From NCBI RefSeq assembly GCF_038811545.1, contig NZ_CP133319.1:1302001-1366000 (forward strand): a stretch of 64,000 nucleotides of DNA, given 5' to 3'. Origin of the DNA: Rhodoligotrophos sp. CJ14 (GTDB taxonomy: Bacteria > Pseudomonadota > Alphaproteobacteria > Rhizobiales > Im1). Shown here piece by piece: positions 36,220 to 45,992 of the stretch. The notes beneath the pieces are model-generated. The model made no database searches. It saw only the letters and a program-made list of their open reading frames with translations, and was not told the origin of the DNA. The first letter of the stretch is position 1; each line of letters opens with the position of its first letter. Made by a program: the position numbers and the translations under genes.

Positions 36220-38349
36220 ATGACTTTCAAAGGCGTGGATGCAGGCAGAACACCCCCGGCATCATCCATCGCTGGCCCGGCATCTGGGCTGAAGCCTCAG
36301 GATAAAATCGACCTCCTGGCCATCAACACCATCCGAACCTTGTCGATGGACGCGGTGCAGCAGGCTGACTCAGGTCATCCCGGCACGCCCATGGCCATGG
36401 CGCCCGTAGCCTATACTCTGTGGCAGCAATTCTTGCGCTTTGATCCGGAAGATCCGATCTGGCCCAATCGCGACCGCTTCGTCCTATCCATCGGCCACGC
36501 CTCGATGCTGCTCTATTCCTTGCTCTATTTGAGCGGCGTCAAATCGGTGAACCCGGACTACGAGATTCTTGGCGCACCGGCGGTCACCCTGGACGACATC
36601 AAGCATTTCCGCCAGCTCGACAGCAAATGTCCCGGCCATCCCGAATATCGCCTCGTCTCGGGCGTTGAGACCACGACCGGCCCCCTGGGGCAAGGCGTCG
36701 CAACCTCCGTCGGCATGGCGATCGCCGAGCGCTGGCTTGCTGAGCGCTACAACCGTCCTGGCTTTCCGCTCTTCGATTATCGGGTCTATGCGCTCTGTGG
36801 TGATGGCGACATGATGGAGGGCATTTCCGGCGAGGCAGCCTCCATTGCCGGCCACTTCCAACTCTCCAATCTCTGCTGGATCTATGACTCGAACCACGTG
36901 ACCATCGAAGGTCACACCGACCTGGCCTTCAGCGAAGACGTGGCCGCCCGGTTCCTCGCCTATGGCTGGCACGTGCTGCGCCTGTCCGATGCCAATGACA
37001 CCGATCGGCTGGCCCGGGCGCTGGCGACCGCCGCCGAGACCACCGACCGCCCCACCCTGATCATCGTCGAGAGCCACATCGGCTACGGCGCGCCCAACAA
37101 GCAGGACACGAGCGCAGCCCATGGCGCGCCCCTCGGCGAAGACGAGATCCGCCTGGCGAAACGCGCCTATGGCTGGCCGGAGGACGCGAAATTCCTTGTG
37201 CCCGATGGCGTCCGCGAGCGCTTTGCCGAAGGCATGAATGCCCGCGGCCGCGCGCTGCGCACCGCCTGGGCGGATTTGTTCGAGCAATATCGGGCCGCCC
37301 ATCCGGACCTCGCCCGTGAGATCGAGCTCATGCAGTCCCGGGGGCTTCCCGATGGCTGGGATAAGGACATCCCCACCTTCCCCGCTGATCCCAAGGGGCT
37401 GTCCGGCCGTGACGCCTCGGCGAAGGTGCTCAATGCCATCGCACCAAATTTGCCATGGCTTCTGGGCGGTGCCGCCGACCTTGCCCCCTCGACCAAGACG
37501 AGGCTCACCTTTGAGGGTGCGGGCGATTTCGAGGCTGGCAGCTATCTCGGGCGGAATTTCCATTTCGGCATCCGCGAGCATGCCATGGGCGCCATCTGCA
37601 ACGGCATGTCGCTCTCCAAGCTGCGGTCTTACGGTTCGGGCTTCCTGATCTTCAGCGACTATATGAAGCCCGCCATCCGCCTTTCGGCCCTGATGGAGCT
37701 GCCGGTGATCTATGTCTTCACCCATGATTCGATCGGCGTCGGCGAGGACGGGCCAACCCACCAGCCGGTCGAGCAGCTTTTGGCGCTGCGCAGCATTCCG
37801 GGCCTTCTCACCCTGCGTCCGGCGGATGCCAATGAGGTCGCCGAATGCTGGCGGGTGATGCTGAGCGGGCATCACACACCGGCCTGCCTCATCCTGTCTC
37901 GCCAGAATCTTCCGACCATCGACCGGCAGAAATTTGCCTCTGCCGCAGGCACTGCCAAAGGCGCCTATGTGCTCGCAGATCCTGACCAGGGCGAGCCCGA
38001 GGTCATCCTGATCGCCACGGGCAGCGAGGTCTCGCTCTGCCTCTCGGCCTTTGAGCGGCTCACACAGGAGGGCATTCGCGCCCGGGTCGTTTCCATGCCC
38101 TCATGGGAACTGTTCGAGATGCAGGATCAGGCGTATCGTGACGAAGTGCTGCCGCCGCACATCACGGCCCGGGTCTCGGTGGAGCAGGCCTCCACCATCG
38201 GCTGGGACCGGTATGTCGGCAGGATCGGCACCAAGATCGGCATGCACACTTTCGGCGCGTCAGCGCCGCTGAAGGCGCTGCTGACGAAATTCGGCTTCAC
38301 GCCGGAGAAGATCTACGAAGCCGCGCGCGCCCAGATCGCGCAACGGTGA
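36220..38349 (+). CDS. tkt: Transketolase
   Basis: A 709-residue thiamine-diphosphate enzyme moving two-carbon units between ketose and aldose phosphates in the pentose phosphate pathway. Seen: N-terminal 'RTLSMDAVQQADSGHPGTPMAMAP', TPP/Mg motif 'GDGDMMEGISGEAASIAGH' with 'WIYDSNHVTIEG', and the pyrimidine-domain 'VFTHDSIGVGEDGPTHQPVEQL' with the catalytic Glu. A roughly 25-residue Pro/Ser/Ala leader precedes the usual start. ATG at 36220 has aggag upstream. First gene of the sugar-phosphate cluster. Confidence 0.97.
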   Translation: MTFKGVDAGRTPPASSIAGPASGLKPQDKIDLLAINTIRTLSMDAVQQADSGHPGTPMAMAPVAYTLWQQFLRFDPEDPIWPNRDRFVLSIGHASMLLYSLLYLSGVKSVNPDYEILGAPAVTLDDIKHFRQLDSKCPGHPEYRLVSGVETTTGPLGQGVATSVGMAIAERWLAERYNRPGFPLFDYRVYALCGDGDMMEGISGEAASIAGHFQLSNLCWIYDSNHVTIEGHTDLAFSEDVAARFLAYGWHVLRLSDANDTDRLARALATAAETTDRPTLIIVESHIGYGAPNKQDTSAAHGAPLGEDEIRLAKRAYGWPEDAKFLVPDGVRERFAEGMNARGRALRTAWADLFEQYRAAHPDLAREIELMQSRGLPDGWDKDIPTFPADPKGLSGRDASAKVLNAIAPNLPWLLGGAADLAPSTKTRLTFEGAGDFEAGSYLGRNFHFGIREHAMGAICNGMSLSKLRSYGSGFLIFSDYMKPAIRLSALMELPVIYVFTHDSIGVGEDGPTHQPVEQLLALRSIPGLLTLRPADANEVAECWRVMLSGHHTPACLILSRQNLPTIDRQKFASAAGTAKGAYVLADPDQGEPEVILIATGSEVSLCLSAFERLTQEGIRARVVSMPSWELFEMQDQAYRDEVLPPHITARVSVEQASTIGWDRYVGRIGTKIGMHTFGASAPLKALLTKFGFTPEKIYEAARAQIAQR

Positions 38350-38387
38350 ATAAACCGTATGAGTTTAGCCTGGGGCTCAGGGCGAGC

Positions 38388-38414
38388 GCGGCAGCCGCTT
38401 CCAATGCCTGCCGC
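38388..38414 (+). promoter_or_regulatory. Hairpin directly before the tal-pgi ribosome site
   Basis: Inverted repeat gcggcag/ctgccgc with a 13-nt loop ends 2 nt before the ggagtag ribosome site of the next gene. It could trim the upstream transcript or tune translation. Confidence 0.3.
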
Positions 38415-38426
38415 ATGGAGTAGTTG

Positions 38427-41303
38427 ATGACGACCGCACAACATCCGATCACGACAGAAAATCCGCTGCAGCAGCTTGCAAATTTCGGCCAGTCGGTCTG
38501 GCTCGATTATGTCCGGCGCAGCTTGATCGCATCCGGCGGGCTCGCCGCGCTCATTCGCAACGACGGCCTGAAGGGTGTGACCTCCAACCCCTCCATCTTC
38601 GAGAAGGCGATCGGCGGCAGCACGGATTATGATGAGGATTTCGCCCGTTTCGTTGCGGAAGGCGACCGGTCGGCTGGGGAGATCTACGAGCACTTGGCCA
38701 TCGGCGACATTAAGGCGGCGGCGGATACCCTGCGCGGCGTCTATGACGAAACCGGCGGCACCGACGGCTTTATCAGCCTGGAAGTCTCGCCCTATCTCGC
38801 TCTGCGCACGGAAGACACGGTCATCGAGGCCCGCCGCCTTTGGAACGCGGTCGATCGCCCCAATCTTATGGTCAAGGTTCCCGGCACCGAAGCCGGCGCA
38901 CCCGCCATTCGCACCCTCATCGGTGAAGGCATCAATATCAATGTGACCCTGCTCTTTTCGCAGGAAGCCTATAAGGCCGTGGCTGAGGCTTATCTCGCGG
39001 GGCTCGAGGACTACCACGCCAAGGGCGGGAATATTTCTCGCGTGGCGAGCGTCGCAAGCTTCTTTGTCAGCCGCATCGACACGGCGATCGACAAAAAGAT
39101 CGAAACACGCATCGCCGCCGGTGACCCCAAGGCCGAAGAGCTGGCCGCCGTCAAGGGCAAGGTTGCGATCGCCAACGCCAAGCTCGCGTACGAATATTAT
39201 CAGGAGCTGATCACAACGCCGCGCTGGCAGAAGCTCGCCCAGCTTGGTGCAAGGCCTCAGCGCCTGCTCTGGGCCTCTACCGGCACCAAGAACAAGGCCT
39301 ATAGCGACGTCCTCTATGTCGAGGAGCTGATCGGCCCAGACACCGTGAACACCATGCCGCCCGCCACCATGGATGCCTTCCGCGACCATGGCCGCCCGCG
39401 GCAAAGCCTCACCGAGGACATTGAAGGCGCAAAGGCCGTGCTCGCGTCCGCCGAGCGGCTCGGGCTCGATCTCGATGGCGTCACAAATCAGCTCGTCACC
39501 GAGGGCGTGCAGCAATTTGCCGATGCCTTCGATGGCCTCTTGGGCGCCGTTGCCGGGAAGCGGCGGCAGAGCCTTGGCACCAAGCTCAATGGCCAGACCT
39601 ATAGCCTGCCGCCGGCCATGAACGAGGCGGTGAAGACGCGGCTTGATCAACTGCGCATTGCTGGCCTGCAGCGGCGGCTCTGGGCGCGCGATGCGAGCCT
39701 CTGGACCAATAGCGATGAAGCGAAATGGCTCGCCTGGCTCGATATTGTCGGCATCGAGCAGCGCGATATTAAGGTCTTGACTGACCTTCAGGCGGATATC
39801 CGCAATACCGGCTTCAAGCACGCCCTGCTCCTCGGCATGGGTGGATCAAGCTTGGGCCCGGAGGTTCTCACGCGCACCTTCGGCAAGAAGGAAGGCTATC
39901 CCGAGCTGCTCGTGCTCGATTCAACCGATCCCCAGCAGATCGCCTCATTCGAGCGCCGGATTGACCTTGCGAACACCGTTTTCATCGTCTCGAGCAAATC
40001 CGGATCAACCCTCGAGCCGAATATCCTCAAGGACTATTTCTTCGACGCCGTAGGCAAGGCGATCGGCCAGGACAAGGCCGGCAGCCGCTTCATCGCCGTG
40101 ACCGACCCCGGCTCGCACATGCAGCAGGTGGCCGAGGAAGACAAGTTCCGCCATATCTTCTTCGGCGATCCCGGCATTGGCGGACGCTATTCCGTCCTGT
40201 CGAATTTTGGCATGGTCCCCGCGGCCGTCATGGGGCTTGACCTCGACCGCTTCCTCACAGCCACCGCCATCATGGTCGAAAGCTGCGGCCCCGACGCGCC
40301 ACCGCTGGAGAACCCCGGCATTCTGCTCGGCACCATCCTCGGTATTGGCGCCACAACCGGTCGCGACAAGGTGACGGTGATCGCCTCCCCGGGCATTTCC
40401 GATGTCGGCGCATGGCTGGAACAGCTGCTCGCCGAATCGACCGGTAAGCAGGGCCACGGCATCATCCCCGTCGATGCCGAGCCTTTGGGCGCGCCCACCG
40501 TCTATGGCAGCGACCGCATCTTCGCCTATCTGCGTCTCGACAGTGCTCCCGATGAGGCACAGGATGCTGCCATCGCGGCCCTTGAACAGGCTGGCCAGCC
40601 GGTGGTCCGCATCAGCTTGGCCGACCCCTATCAGATAGGCCAGGAATTCTATCGTTGGGAAGTCGCGACCGCTGTTGCGGGCAGCGTCATCGGCATCAAT
40701 GCCTTCAATCAGCCCGATGTCGAGGCGAGCAAGATCGCAACCCGGCAGCTCACGGATGAATATGAGCAGACGGGCAAGCTTCCCGAGGAGACGCCCTTGC
40801 TGTCCGCTGACGGGCTCACCCTCTATGCGGATCCGAAGAATGCAGAAGCGCTCAGCGCCGCTGCCGGCGAGAAGACGGTCGATGCCGTGATCAAGGCGCA
40901 TCTCGCCCGCGCCAGACCTGGCGATTATGCGGCCCTCCTCGCCTATATCGACCACAATGCTGAGAACACGGCGACGCTCACGGCGCTGCGCACCCGCATC
41001 CGTGATCGGCTGAAGGTCGCAACCTGCGTCGGCTTTGGCCCGCGCTTCCTTCACTCGACCGGCCAGGCCTACAAGGGCGGACCCAATTCAGGGGTGTTCC
41101 TGCAGATCACGGCCGATCCCTCAGCGGATCTTGCCGTGCCAGGCCGCAAATACAGCTTTGGCGTGGTTATTCTCGCCCAGGCCCGCGGGGATTTTGCGGT
41201 GCTTGCCGAACGTGACCGCCGTGCCCTGCGCGTCCACCTCGGCAGTGATGTTCAGGGCGGACTGAAGCGGCTTGCCCGAGCGATCGATAACGCACTCACC
41301 TGA
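38427..41303 (+). CDS. Bifunctional transaldolase/phosphoglucose isomerase
   Basis: A 958-residue fusion. Residues 1-370 are transaldolase: '[14 protein letters not shown]', Schiff-base K150 in '[11 protein letters not shown]', '[16 protein letters not shown]'. Residues about 385-958 are phosphoglucose isomerase: '[14 protein letters not shown]', '[11 protein letters not shown]', '[13 protein letters not shown]'. One chain would therefore link fructose-6-phosphate made by transaldolase back to glucose-6-phosphate for zwf, closing the oxidative pentose phosphate cycle. ATG at 38427 follows ggagtag; the in-frame TTG just before it is not needed. Such fusions are known in some alphaproteobacteria and other bacteria. 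Confidence 0.96.
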   Translation: MTTAQHPITTENPLQQLANFGQSVWLDYVRRSLIASGGLAALIRNDGLKGVTSNPSIFEKAIGGSTDYDEDFARFVAEGDRSAGEIYEHLAIGDIKAAADTLRGVYDETGGTDGFISLEVSPYLALRTEDTVIEARRLWNAVDRPNLMVKVPGTEAGAPAIRTLIGEGININVTLLFSQEAYKAVAEAYLAGLEDYHAKGGNISRVASVASFFVSRIDTAIDKKIETRIAAGDPKAEELAAVKGKVAIANAKLAYEYYQELITTPRWQKLAQLGARPQRLLWASTGTKNKAYSDVLYVEELIGPDTVNTMPPATMDAFRDHGRPRQSLTEDIEGAKAVLASAERLGLDLDGVTNQLVTEGVQQFADAFDGLLGAVAGKRRQSLGTKLNGQTYSLPPAMNEAVKTRLDQLRIAGLQRRLWARDASLWTNSDEAKWLAWLDIVGIEQRDIKVLTDLQADIRNTGFKHALLLGMGGSSLGPEVLTRTFGKKEGYPELLVLDSTDPQQIASFERRIDLANTVFIVSSKSGSTLEPNILKDYFFDAVGKAIGQDKAGSRFIAVTDPGSHMQQVAEEDKFRHIFFGDPGIGGRYSVLSNFGMVPAAVMGLDLDRFLTATAIMVESCGPDAPPLENPGILLGTILGIGATTGRDKVTVIASPGISDVGAWLEQLLAESTGKQGHGIIPVDAEPLGAPTVYGSDRIFAYLRLDSAPDEAQDAAIAALEQAGQPVVRISLADPYQIGQEFYRWEVATAVAGSVIGINAFNQPDVEASKIATRQLTDEYEQTGKLPEETPLLSADGLTLYADPKNAEALSAAAGEKTVDAVIKAHLARARPGDYAALLAYIDHNAENTATLTALRTRIRDRLKVATCVGFGPRFLHSTGQAYKGGPNSGVFLQITADPSADLAVPGRKYSFGVVILAQARGDFAVLAERDRRALRVHLGSDVQGGLKRLARAIDNALT

Positions 41304-41335
41304 TTCGACTCTCACTGATTTCCATAAAAGGGACT

Positions 41336-42325
41336 ATGGCGATGCAGCTTGGAATGATCGGTTTGGGACGCATGGGGGGCAATATTGTCAGACGGCTGAC
41401 CCGTGCGGGCCACCATTGCGTGGTTTACGACCGCAACGCAGCTGCAGTCACGGAACTGGCCGGTGAAGGCTCCACCGGCGCCTCGGGCCTTGCAGATCTC
41501 GTGGCCAAACTCGACGCCCCGCGGGTGGTCTGGGTCATGCTGCCCGCCGGCGCGCCAACCGAAAGCACAATTCAGGAGTTGTCGGGCCTCATGAAGCCCG
41601 GCGACATCATCATCGATGGCGGCAATACCTTCTATAAGGACGATATCCGCCGCGGCGCCGCCCTCAAGGAAAAAGGCATTCACTATGTGGATGTCGGCAC
41701 ATCGGGCGGGGTCTGGGGTCTCGAGCGCGGCTACTGCATGATGATCGGCGGTGCCAAGGAAGCGGTCGACCACATTGATCCGATCCTCGCCGCCCTCGCC
41801 CCCGGCATCGGCTCGATCGAGCGCACGCCGGGCCGTCAAGGGCGCGACCCCCGCCCGGAGATGGGCTATATCCATACAGGTCCCATTGGCTCCGGCCATT
41901 TCGTGAAGATGGTCCACAACGGCATCGAATATGGTCTGATGCAGGCCTATGCCGAGGGCTTCGACATCCTCAAGAACAAATCTTCCGAGGCGCTGCCCGA
42001 AAATGAGCGTTACACGCTCGACATGGCCGACATCGCCGAGGTCTGGCGCCGTGGCAGTGTCATTTCATCCTGGCTGCTCGACTTGACCGCCCAGGCGCTC
42101 GCCGAGGACAGCTCGCTCAAGGATTATCCCGGCGAGGTGGCCGATAGTGGTGAAGGCCGCTGGACGATCAATGCGGCCATCGAGGAAGCGGTTCCTGCGG
42201 AGGTGCTGACCGCAGCCCTTTTTGCCCGCTTCCGCTCCCGCCTCTCCCACACCTTCGGCGAGAAGCTCCTGTCCGCCATGCGGTTCAAATTTGGCGGCCA
42301 CACCGAATTCAAGCTGAAAGATTGA
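41336..42325 (+). CDS. gnd: 6-phosphogluconate dehydrogenase, decarboxylating (short form)
   Basis: A 329-residue enzyme oxidising 6-phosphogluconate to ribulose-5-phosphate and CO2. The Rossmann motif is '[17 protein letters not shown]', with '[12 protein letters not shown]', '[19 protein letters not shown]' and the catalytic region '[22 protein letters not shown]'. It lacks the long C-terminal part of the 470-residue E. coli enzyme, so it belongs to the short form, often NAD-preferring. ATG at 41336 (or the in-frame ATG at 41342). It sits 32 bp after tal-pgi and 4 bp before zwf. Confidence 0.95.
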   Translation: MAMQLGMIGLGRMGGNIVRRLTRAGHHCVVYDRNAAAVTELAGEGSTGASGLADLVAKLDAPRVVWVMLPAGAPTESTIQELSGLMKPGDIIIDGGNTFYKDDIRRGAALKEKGIHYVDVGTSGGVWGLERGYCMMIGGAKEAVDHIDPILAALAPGIGSIERTPGRQGRDPRPEMGYIHTGPIGSGHFVKMVHNGIEYGLMQAYAEGFDILKNKSSEALPENERYTLDMADIAEVWRRGSVISSWLLDLTAQALAEDSSLKDYPGEVADSGEGRWTINAAIEEAVPAEVLTAALFARFRSRLSHTFGEKLLSAMRFKFGGHTEFKLKD

Positions 42326-42329
42326 GCCT

Positions 42330-43886
42330 ATGGACGCGCCAACCAAGACAGCTGCGGCATGCCTGCCCAGCAATTCCAAAACCGCGCCGCCGTCCACCCT
42401 GGTGATCTTCGGTGCTGGCGGTGACCTGACGAAGCGCCTGCTCATTCCGGCCATCTATAATCTGGTCAATGACCAGGCGCTGGATGATAAATTCCAGATC
42501 ATCGGCGTTGATCTCGTTCCCAATGATGATCAGGGCTTCCGCAATCATCTCACCGAGAACATGCGGGCGCTGATCGCCTCGGGACGCGGCGAGTTCGCAT
42601 CAGCCGAACTGGACGATCAGGCTTGGAACTGGCTGATCAGCCGCACCTTCTATGTCTCCGGTGATTTCGGCAATATCGAAACGTTCACCAAGCTGAAGGC
42701 GCTGCTGGACCAGCGTGAACAGGCGAGCGGCTGCGGCAACGCGGTATTCTACCTCGCCGTGGCTCCCCGCTTCTTCGGGCCAGTTGTCGAGCAGCTCGGT
42801 CGTGCAAACCTTCTTGACGAATCCGGCGCCCACTTCCGCCGGGTCGTCGTCGAGAAGCCCTTCGGCACGGATCTCCAATCGGCGAAAGCCTTGAACAAGC
42901 AGATCCTCAAGGTTGCCGACGAGCGCCAGGTCTTCCGGATCGATCATTTCCTCGGCAAGGAGACTGTGCAGAACATCATGGTTCTGCGCTTTGCCAACGG
43001 CCTGTTCGAGCCCATCTGGAATCGCGACCATATCGACCATGTCCAGATCACCGCAGCCGAGACCGTAGGCGTTGAAGATCGCGGCCGCTTCTACGACGCC
43101 ACCGGCGCGCTGCGCGACATGGTCCCCAATCATATGTTCCAGCTTCTCTCCATGATCGCCATGGAGCCGCCCAACTCCTTCGATGCGGATGCCATCCGGT
43201 CCGAGAAGGCCAAGGCGGTCGAGGCAATCCGCAATCTGACGCCCGAAGAAGCGGTGAGGAACGCCGTCCGCGGCCAGTATCGCGCGGGCAAGGTGCTCGG
43301 CAAGCCGGTCAACAACTATCGCGACGAGCCCAACGTCTCACCCACCAGCATGACCGAGACCTATGTCGCCATGAAGTTCATGATCGACAATTGGCGCTGG
43401 TCGGGCGTGCCCTTTTATGTGCGCACCGGAAAATCCCTGTGCACCCGTCGCACCGAGATCGGCATCCAGTTCAAGCAAGCCCCCCATGTGCTGTTCCGCA
43501 ATCTGAATGTCGGCGAGATTCAGCCGAACATGATGGTGTTCCGCATTCAGCCCAACGAAGGCGTCTCGCTGCGCTTTGCCGCCAAGCGGCCCGGCCGCGA
43601 GGTCGAGATCGAGGATGTGCGGATGGATTTCCGCTATTCCGATTATTTCAAGGCGGAGCCGTCTACGGGCTATGAGACGCTCATCTATGACTGCCTCACC
43701 GGCGATGCCACCCTGTTCCAGCGCGCGGACAATATCGAGGCCGGCTGGGCCGAGGTTCAGCCCTTGCTGGATGGTTGGGCGGCCAATGATGCGCCTCTTG
43801 AATTTTATGAAGCGGGCACCGCTGGCCCCGCCGCCGCTGATGCGCTGCTTGCGCGTGACGGCTTCAAATGGTTGCCGCTGACATGA
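42330..43886 (+). CDS. zwf: Glucose-6-phosphate 1-dehydrogenase
   Basis: A 518-residue enzyme for the first oxidative pentose phosphate/Entner-Doudoroff step. Seen: coenzyme motif 'VIFGAGGDLTKRLLIPAIYNL', substrate motif 'FRIDHFLGKETVQN' with the catalytic His, and 'VPFYVRTGKSL'. An N-terminal extension of about 24 residues precedes the nucleotide fold. The start follows gnd by 4 bp and its stop overlaps the HAD gene by 4 bp, so translation is coupled along the operon. Confidence 0.97.
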   Translation: MDAPTKTAAACLPSNSKTAPPSTLVIFGAGGDLTKRLLIPAIYNLVNDQALDDKFQIIGVDLVPNDDQGFRNHLTENMRALIASGRGEFASAELDDQAWNWLISRTFYVSGDFGNIETFTKLKALLDQREQASGCGNAVFYLAVAPRFFGPVVEQLGRANLLDESGAHFRRVVVEKPFGTDLQSAKALNKQILKVADERQVFRIDHFLGKETVQNIMVLRFANGLFEPIWNRDHIDHVQITAAETVGVEDRGRFYDATGALRDMVPNHMFQLLSMIAMEPPNSFDADAIRSEKAKAVEAIRNLTPEEAVRNAVRGQYRAGKVLGKPVNNYRDEPNVSPTSMTETYVAMKFMIDNWRWSGVPFYVRTGKSLCTRRTEIGIQFKQAPHVLFRNLNVGEIQPNMMVFRIQPNEGVSLRFAAKRPGREVEIEDVRMDFRYSDYFKAEPSTGYETLIYDCLTGDATLFQRADNIEAGWAEVQPLLDGWAANDAPLEFYEAGTAGPAAADALLARDGFKWLPLT

Positions 43887-44764
43887 ACGAGCCATCGCAA
43901 CGAACTTCCGGACAGGAGGGATCAGGCCTTGCCGCCCGGCACGGCGGCAAGATCTCCATGCTGGTGACCGATGTGGATGGCTCGCTCGTCACCCGCGACA
44001 AGCTGCTCACCCCAGCAGCCATCGCCGCAGCCCGGGATCTGAAAGCTGCCGGTATCGCCTTCACCGCCGTGTCGAGCCGGCCGCCCCGCGGCATGGCCAT
44101 GCTGATCGAGCCGCTGGGTCTGAGCCTGCCTTTGGGTGCCTTCAACGGCGGCACCATCTTCATGCCCGATATGGCGATCATCGAGCAGCGTTCGGTCCCA
44201 CGCGAGGCGGCCGAGCACGCCGTCAAGGTCATGCGCGACTATGGCGCCGATATCTGGGTGTTCAGCGGCGACAAATGGCTGATCACCAATCCTGACGGCG
44301 ATTATGTCCCGCGCGAAAAGCGCACCGTGCAGTTCGAGCCGACCGTCGTTGCCGATCTCGCCCCCTATCTCGGCAGTGCGGGCAAGATCGTCGGCTCTTC
44401 CAAGGATTTCGACCGTCTGCACCAATGCGAATTGGTGTTGGAAAAGGAATTGCTTGGCATAGCCACCGCCCGCCGCTCGCAGAACTACTATCTCGACATC
44501 ACCCCGCCGGCGACGGACAAGGGCTACGCAGTGCGCACCCTCGCCCAGGCCGTCAATATTCCGCTCAACGAAGTCGTCGTCATCGGCGATATGGTCAATG
44601 ATCTGCCGATGTTCCGGGTGGCAGGCCTCGCCATCGCCATGGGCAATGGCAGCGACGAGGTGAAGGCGGCCGCCGATCATGTGACCGACACCAACGACAA
44701 TGACGGCTTCGCCAAGGCGGTGGCGAATTTCATTTTAGCCCGCAGCAGAGGGAGCGCGGCATGA
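43883..44764 (+). CDS. HAD-superfamily hydrolase (Cof/subfamily IIB type)
   Basis: A 293-residue phosphatase-like protein. Motif I 'LVTDVDGSLVTRD' (nucleophile Asp and acid/base Asp), motif II region 'FTAVSSRPPRGM', a type-IIB cap, the motif III Lys in 'ATDKGYAVRTLAQ', and motif IV 'VVIGDMVNDLPMF'. The family dephosphorylates sugar phosphates and other small molecules. Its position, overlapping zwf by 4 bp and pgl by 4 bp, argues for a pentose-phosphate or gluconate-phosphate substrate, or for repair of a side product; that is inference. Confidence 0.88.
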   Translation: MNEPSQRTSGQEGSGLAARHGGKISMLVTDVDGSLVTRDKLLTPAAIAAARDLKAAGIAFTAVSSRPPRGMAMLIEPLGLSLPLGAFNGGTIFMPDMAIIEQRSVPREAAEHAVKVMRDYGADIWVFSGDKWLITNPDGDYVPREKRTVQFEPTVVADLAPYLGSAGKIVGSSKDFDRLHQCELVLEKELLGIATARRSQNYYLDITPPATDKGYAVRTLAQAVNIPLNEVVVIGDMVNDLPMFRVAGLAIAMGNGSDEVKAAADHVTDTNDNDGFAKAVANFILARSRGSAA

Positions 44765-45489
44765 TGCCGAATGTCTATGTGGCACGGGATGCCGACGGCC
44801 TCGCCGTCCAGGTCGCGGACTGGCTCATTGCGCGTATTGCAGCCGCATCAGGCAATTTCGCCCTGAATCTCTCCGGCGGCTCGACGCCGAAACGGCTTTA
44901 TGCGTTGCTCGCCAAGCCGCCTTATCGGGACCGCATTGACTGGTCACGGCTGCATCTCTTTTTCGGGGATGAGCGCTACGTCCCCCATGACGACCCCGAA
45001 AGCAATTACCTCATGGCCGAGGAAACCCTCATCGCCCATGTGCCGGTACCCCGCGAGAATGTCCACGCCGTGCCGTCGGGCCCCTCACCCGCCGGGGCCG
45101 CGAGCGCTTATGAGGCGACGCTGAAGGCCTATTATGGTGCGCAGGAGCTCGACCCCGGCCGCCCTCTTTTTGATGTGACCCTATTGGGCCTTGGACCGGA
45201 TGGTCACACCGCGTCCCTATTCCCCGGCAGTTCGGCGCTCGATGAGAAAGAGCGCTGGGTTCTGCCCGTCATTGGCGCCAAGCCGCCGCCGCAACGTATC
45301 ACCATGACCTATCCTGTGCTCGACAGCAGTGCGGCCGTGGCCTTTCTCGTCACAGGCGAGGAGAAGGCTCCCATCATCGAGCGCCTTCATTCGGGCGACA
45401 AGTCTCTGCCCGCAGGCCGCATAGCGCCCGTGGGTGAATTGCATTGGTTCCTGGATGAGGCGGCCGCTGGTCAGGCGTCGGCCTCATGA
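44761..45489 (+). CDS. pgl: 6-phosphogluconolactonase
   Basis: A 242-residue DevB/SOL-type lactonase. 'LNLSGGSTPKRLYALLA' is the sugar-phosphate binding loop, 'LHLFFGDERYVPHDDPESNY' and 'VTLLGLGPDGHTASLFPG' (with catalytic His) are the other two hallmarks. It hydrolyses the zwf product to 6-phosphogluconate. It overlaps the HAD gene (ATGA) and the gntK gene by 4 bp. Confidence 0.95.
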   Translation: MMPNVYVARDADGLAVQVADWLIARIAAASGNFALNLSGGSTPKRLYALLAKPPYRDRIDWSRLHLFFGDERYVPHDDPESNYLMAEETLIAHVPVPRENVHAVPSGPSPAGAASAYEATLKAYYGAQELDPGRPLFDVTLLGLGPDGHTASLFPGSSALDEKERWVLPVIGAKPPPQRITMTYPVLDSSAAVAFLVTGEEKAPIIERLHSGDKSLPAGRIAPVGELHWFLDEAAAGQASAS

Positions 45490-45992
45490 TCCTGGTCGCC
45501 ATGGGTGTGTCAGGCGCGGGCAAGACCACCATTGCGCGCGCGCTTGCGGAGCGGCTAGGCTGGACCTTTGCCGATGGGGATGACTTTCACGACGCAAGCG
45601 CTCACGCCAAAATGGCATCGGGCATCCCCTTGACCGACATCGATCGGGCACCCTGGCTCGATCGGGTGGCCGCATGGATCGATGCGCGCCTTGCGGAAGG
45701 TGTCGATGGGGTGATTGCCTGCTCGGCGCTTAAGCGCAGCTATCGGGACAGGCTGACCCGCGGCAATCCTGATGTGCGCATTCTTTATCTCCGCGGAAGC
45801 CGCGCCTTGATCGCGACGAGGCTTTACCAGCGGAAGGGGCATTTCATGCCGGAAACCCTCCTCGACAGCCAATTTGCAACCCTTGAGGAGCCAGGCCCGG
45901 ATGAAGCCCCGATCATTGTTGATGTGGATAAGTCCGTGCCCGAGATCGTTGATGATGCTATCGCCGCGTTGAACGCGATCGAACGTGGCTGA
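45486..45992 (+). CDS. gntK: Gluconokinase
   Basis: A 168-residue P-loop kinase. Walker A 'GVSGAGKTTIARAL', then 'FADGDDFHDASAHAKMASGIPLTDIDRAPWL', the gluconate-binding stretch, and 'VIACSALKRSYRDRL'. It phosphorylates gluconate to 6-phosphogluconate, giving a second entry into the pathway encoded upstream. Overlaps pgl by 4 bp; its stop abuts the stop of the convergent polyphosphate glucokinase with no gap. Confidence 0.95.
   Translation: MILVAMGVSGAGKTTIARALAERLGWTFADGDDFHDASAHAKMASGIPLTDIDRAPWLDRVAAWIDARLAEGVDGVIACSALKRSYRDRLTRGNPDVRILYLRGSRALIATRLYQRKGHFMPETLLDSQFATLEEPGPDEAPIIVDVDKSVPEIVDDAIAALNAIERG

Noticed and set aside
36484..37875. A 463-codon minus-strand open frame inside tkt
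   Set aside because: Antisense of a clear transketolase; no motif, no ribosome site.
38313..39821. A 502-codon minus-strand open frame opposite tal-pgi
   Set aside because: Overlaps the full transaldolase domain in antisense and has no recognisable domain.
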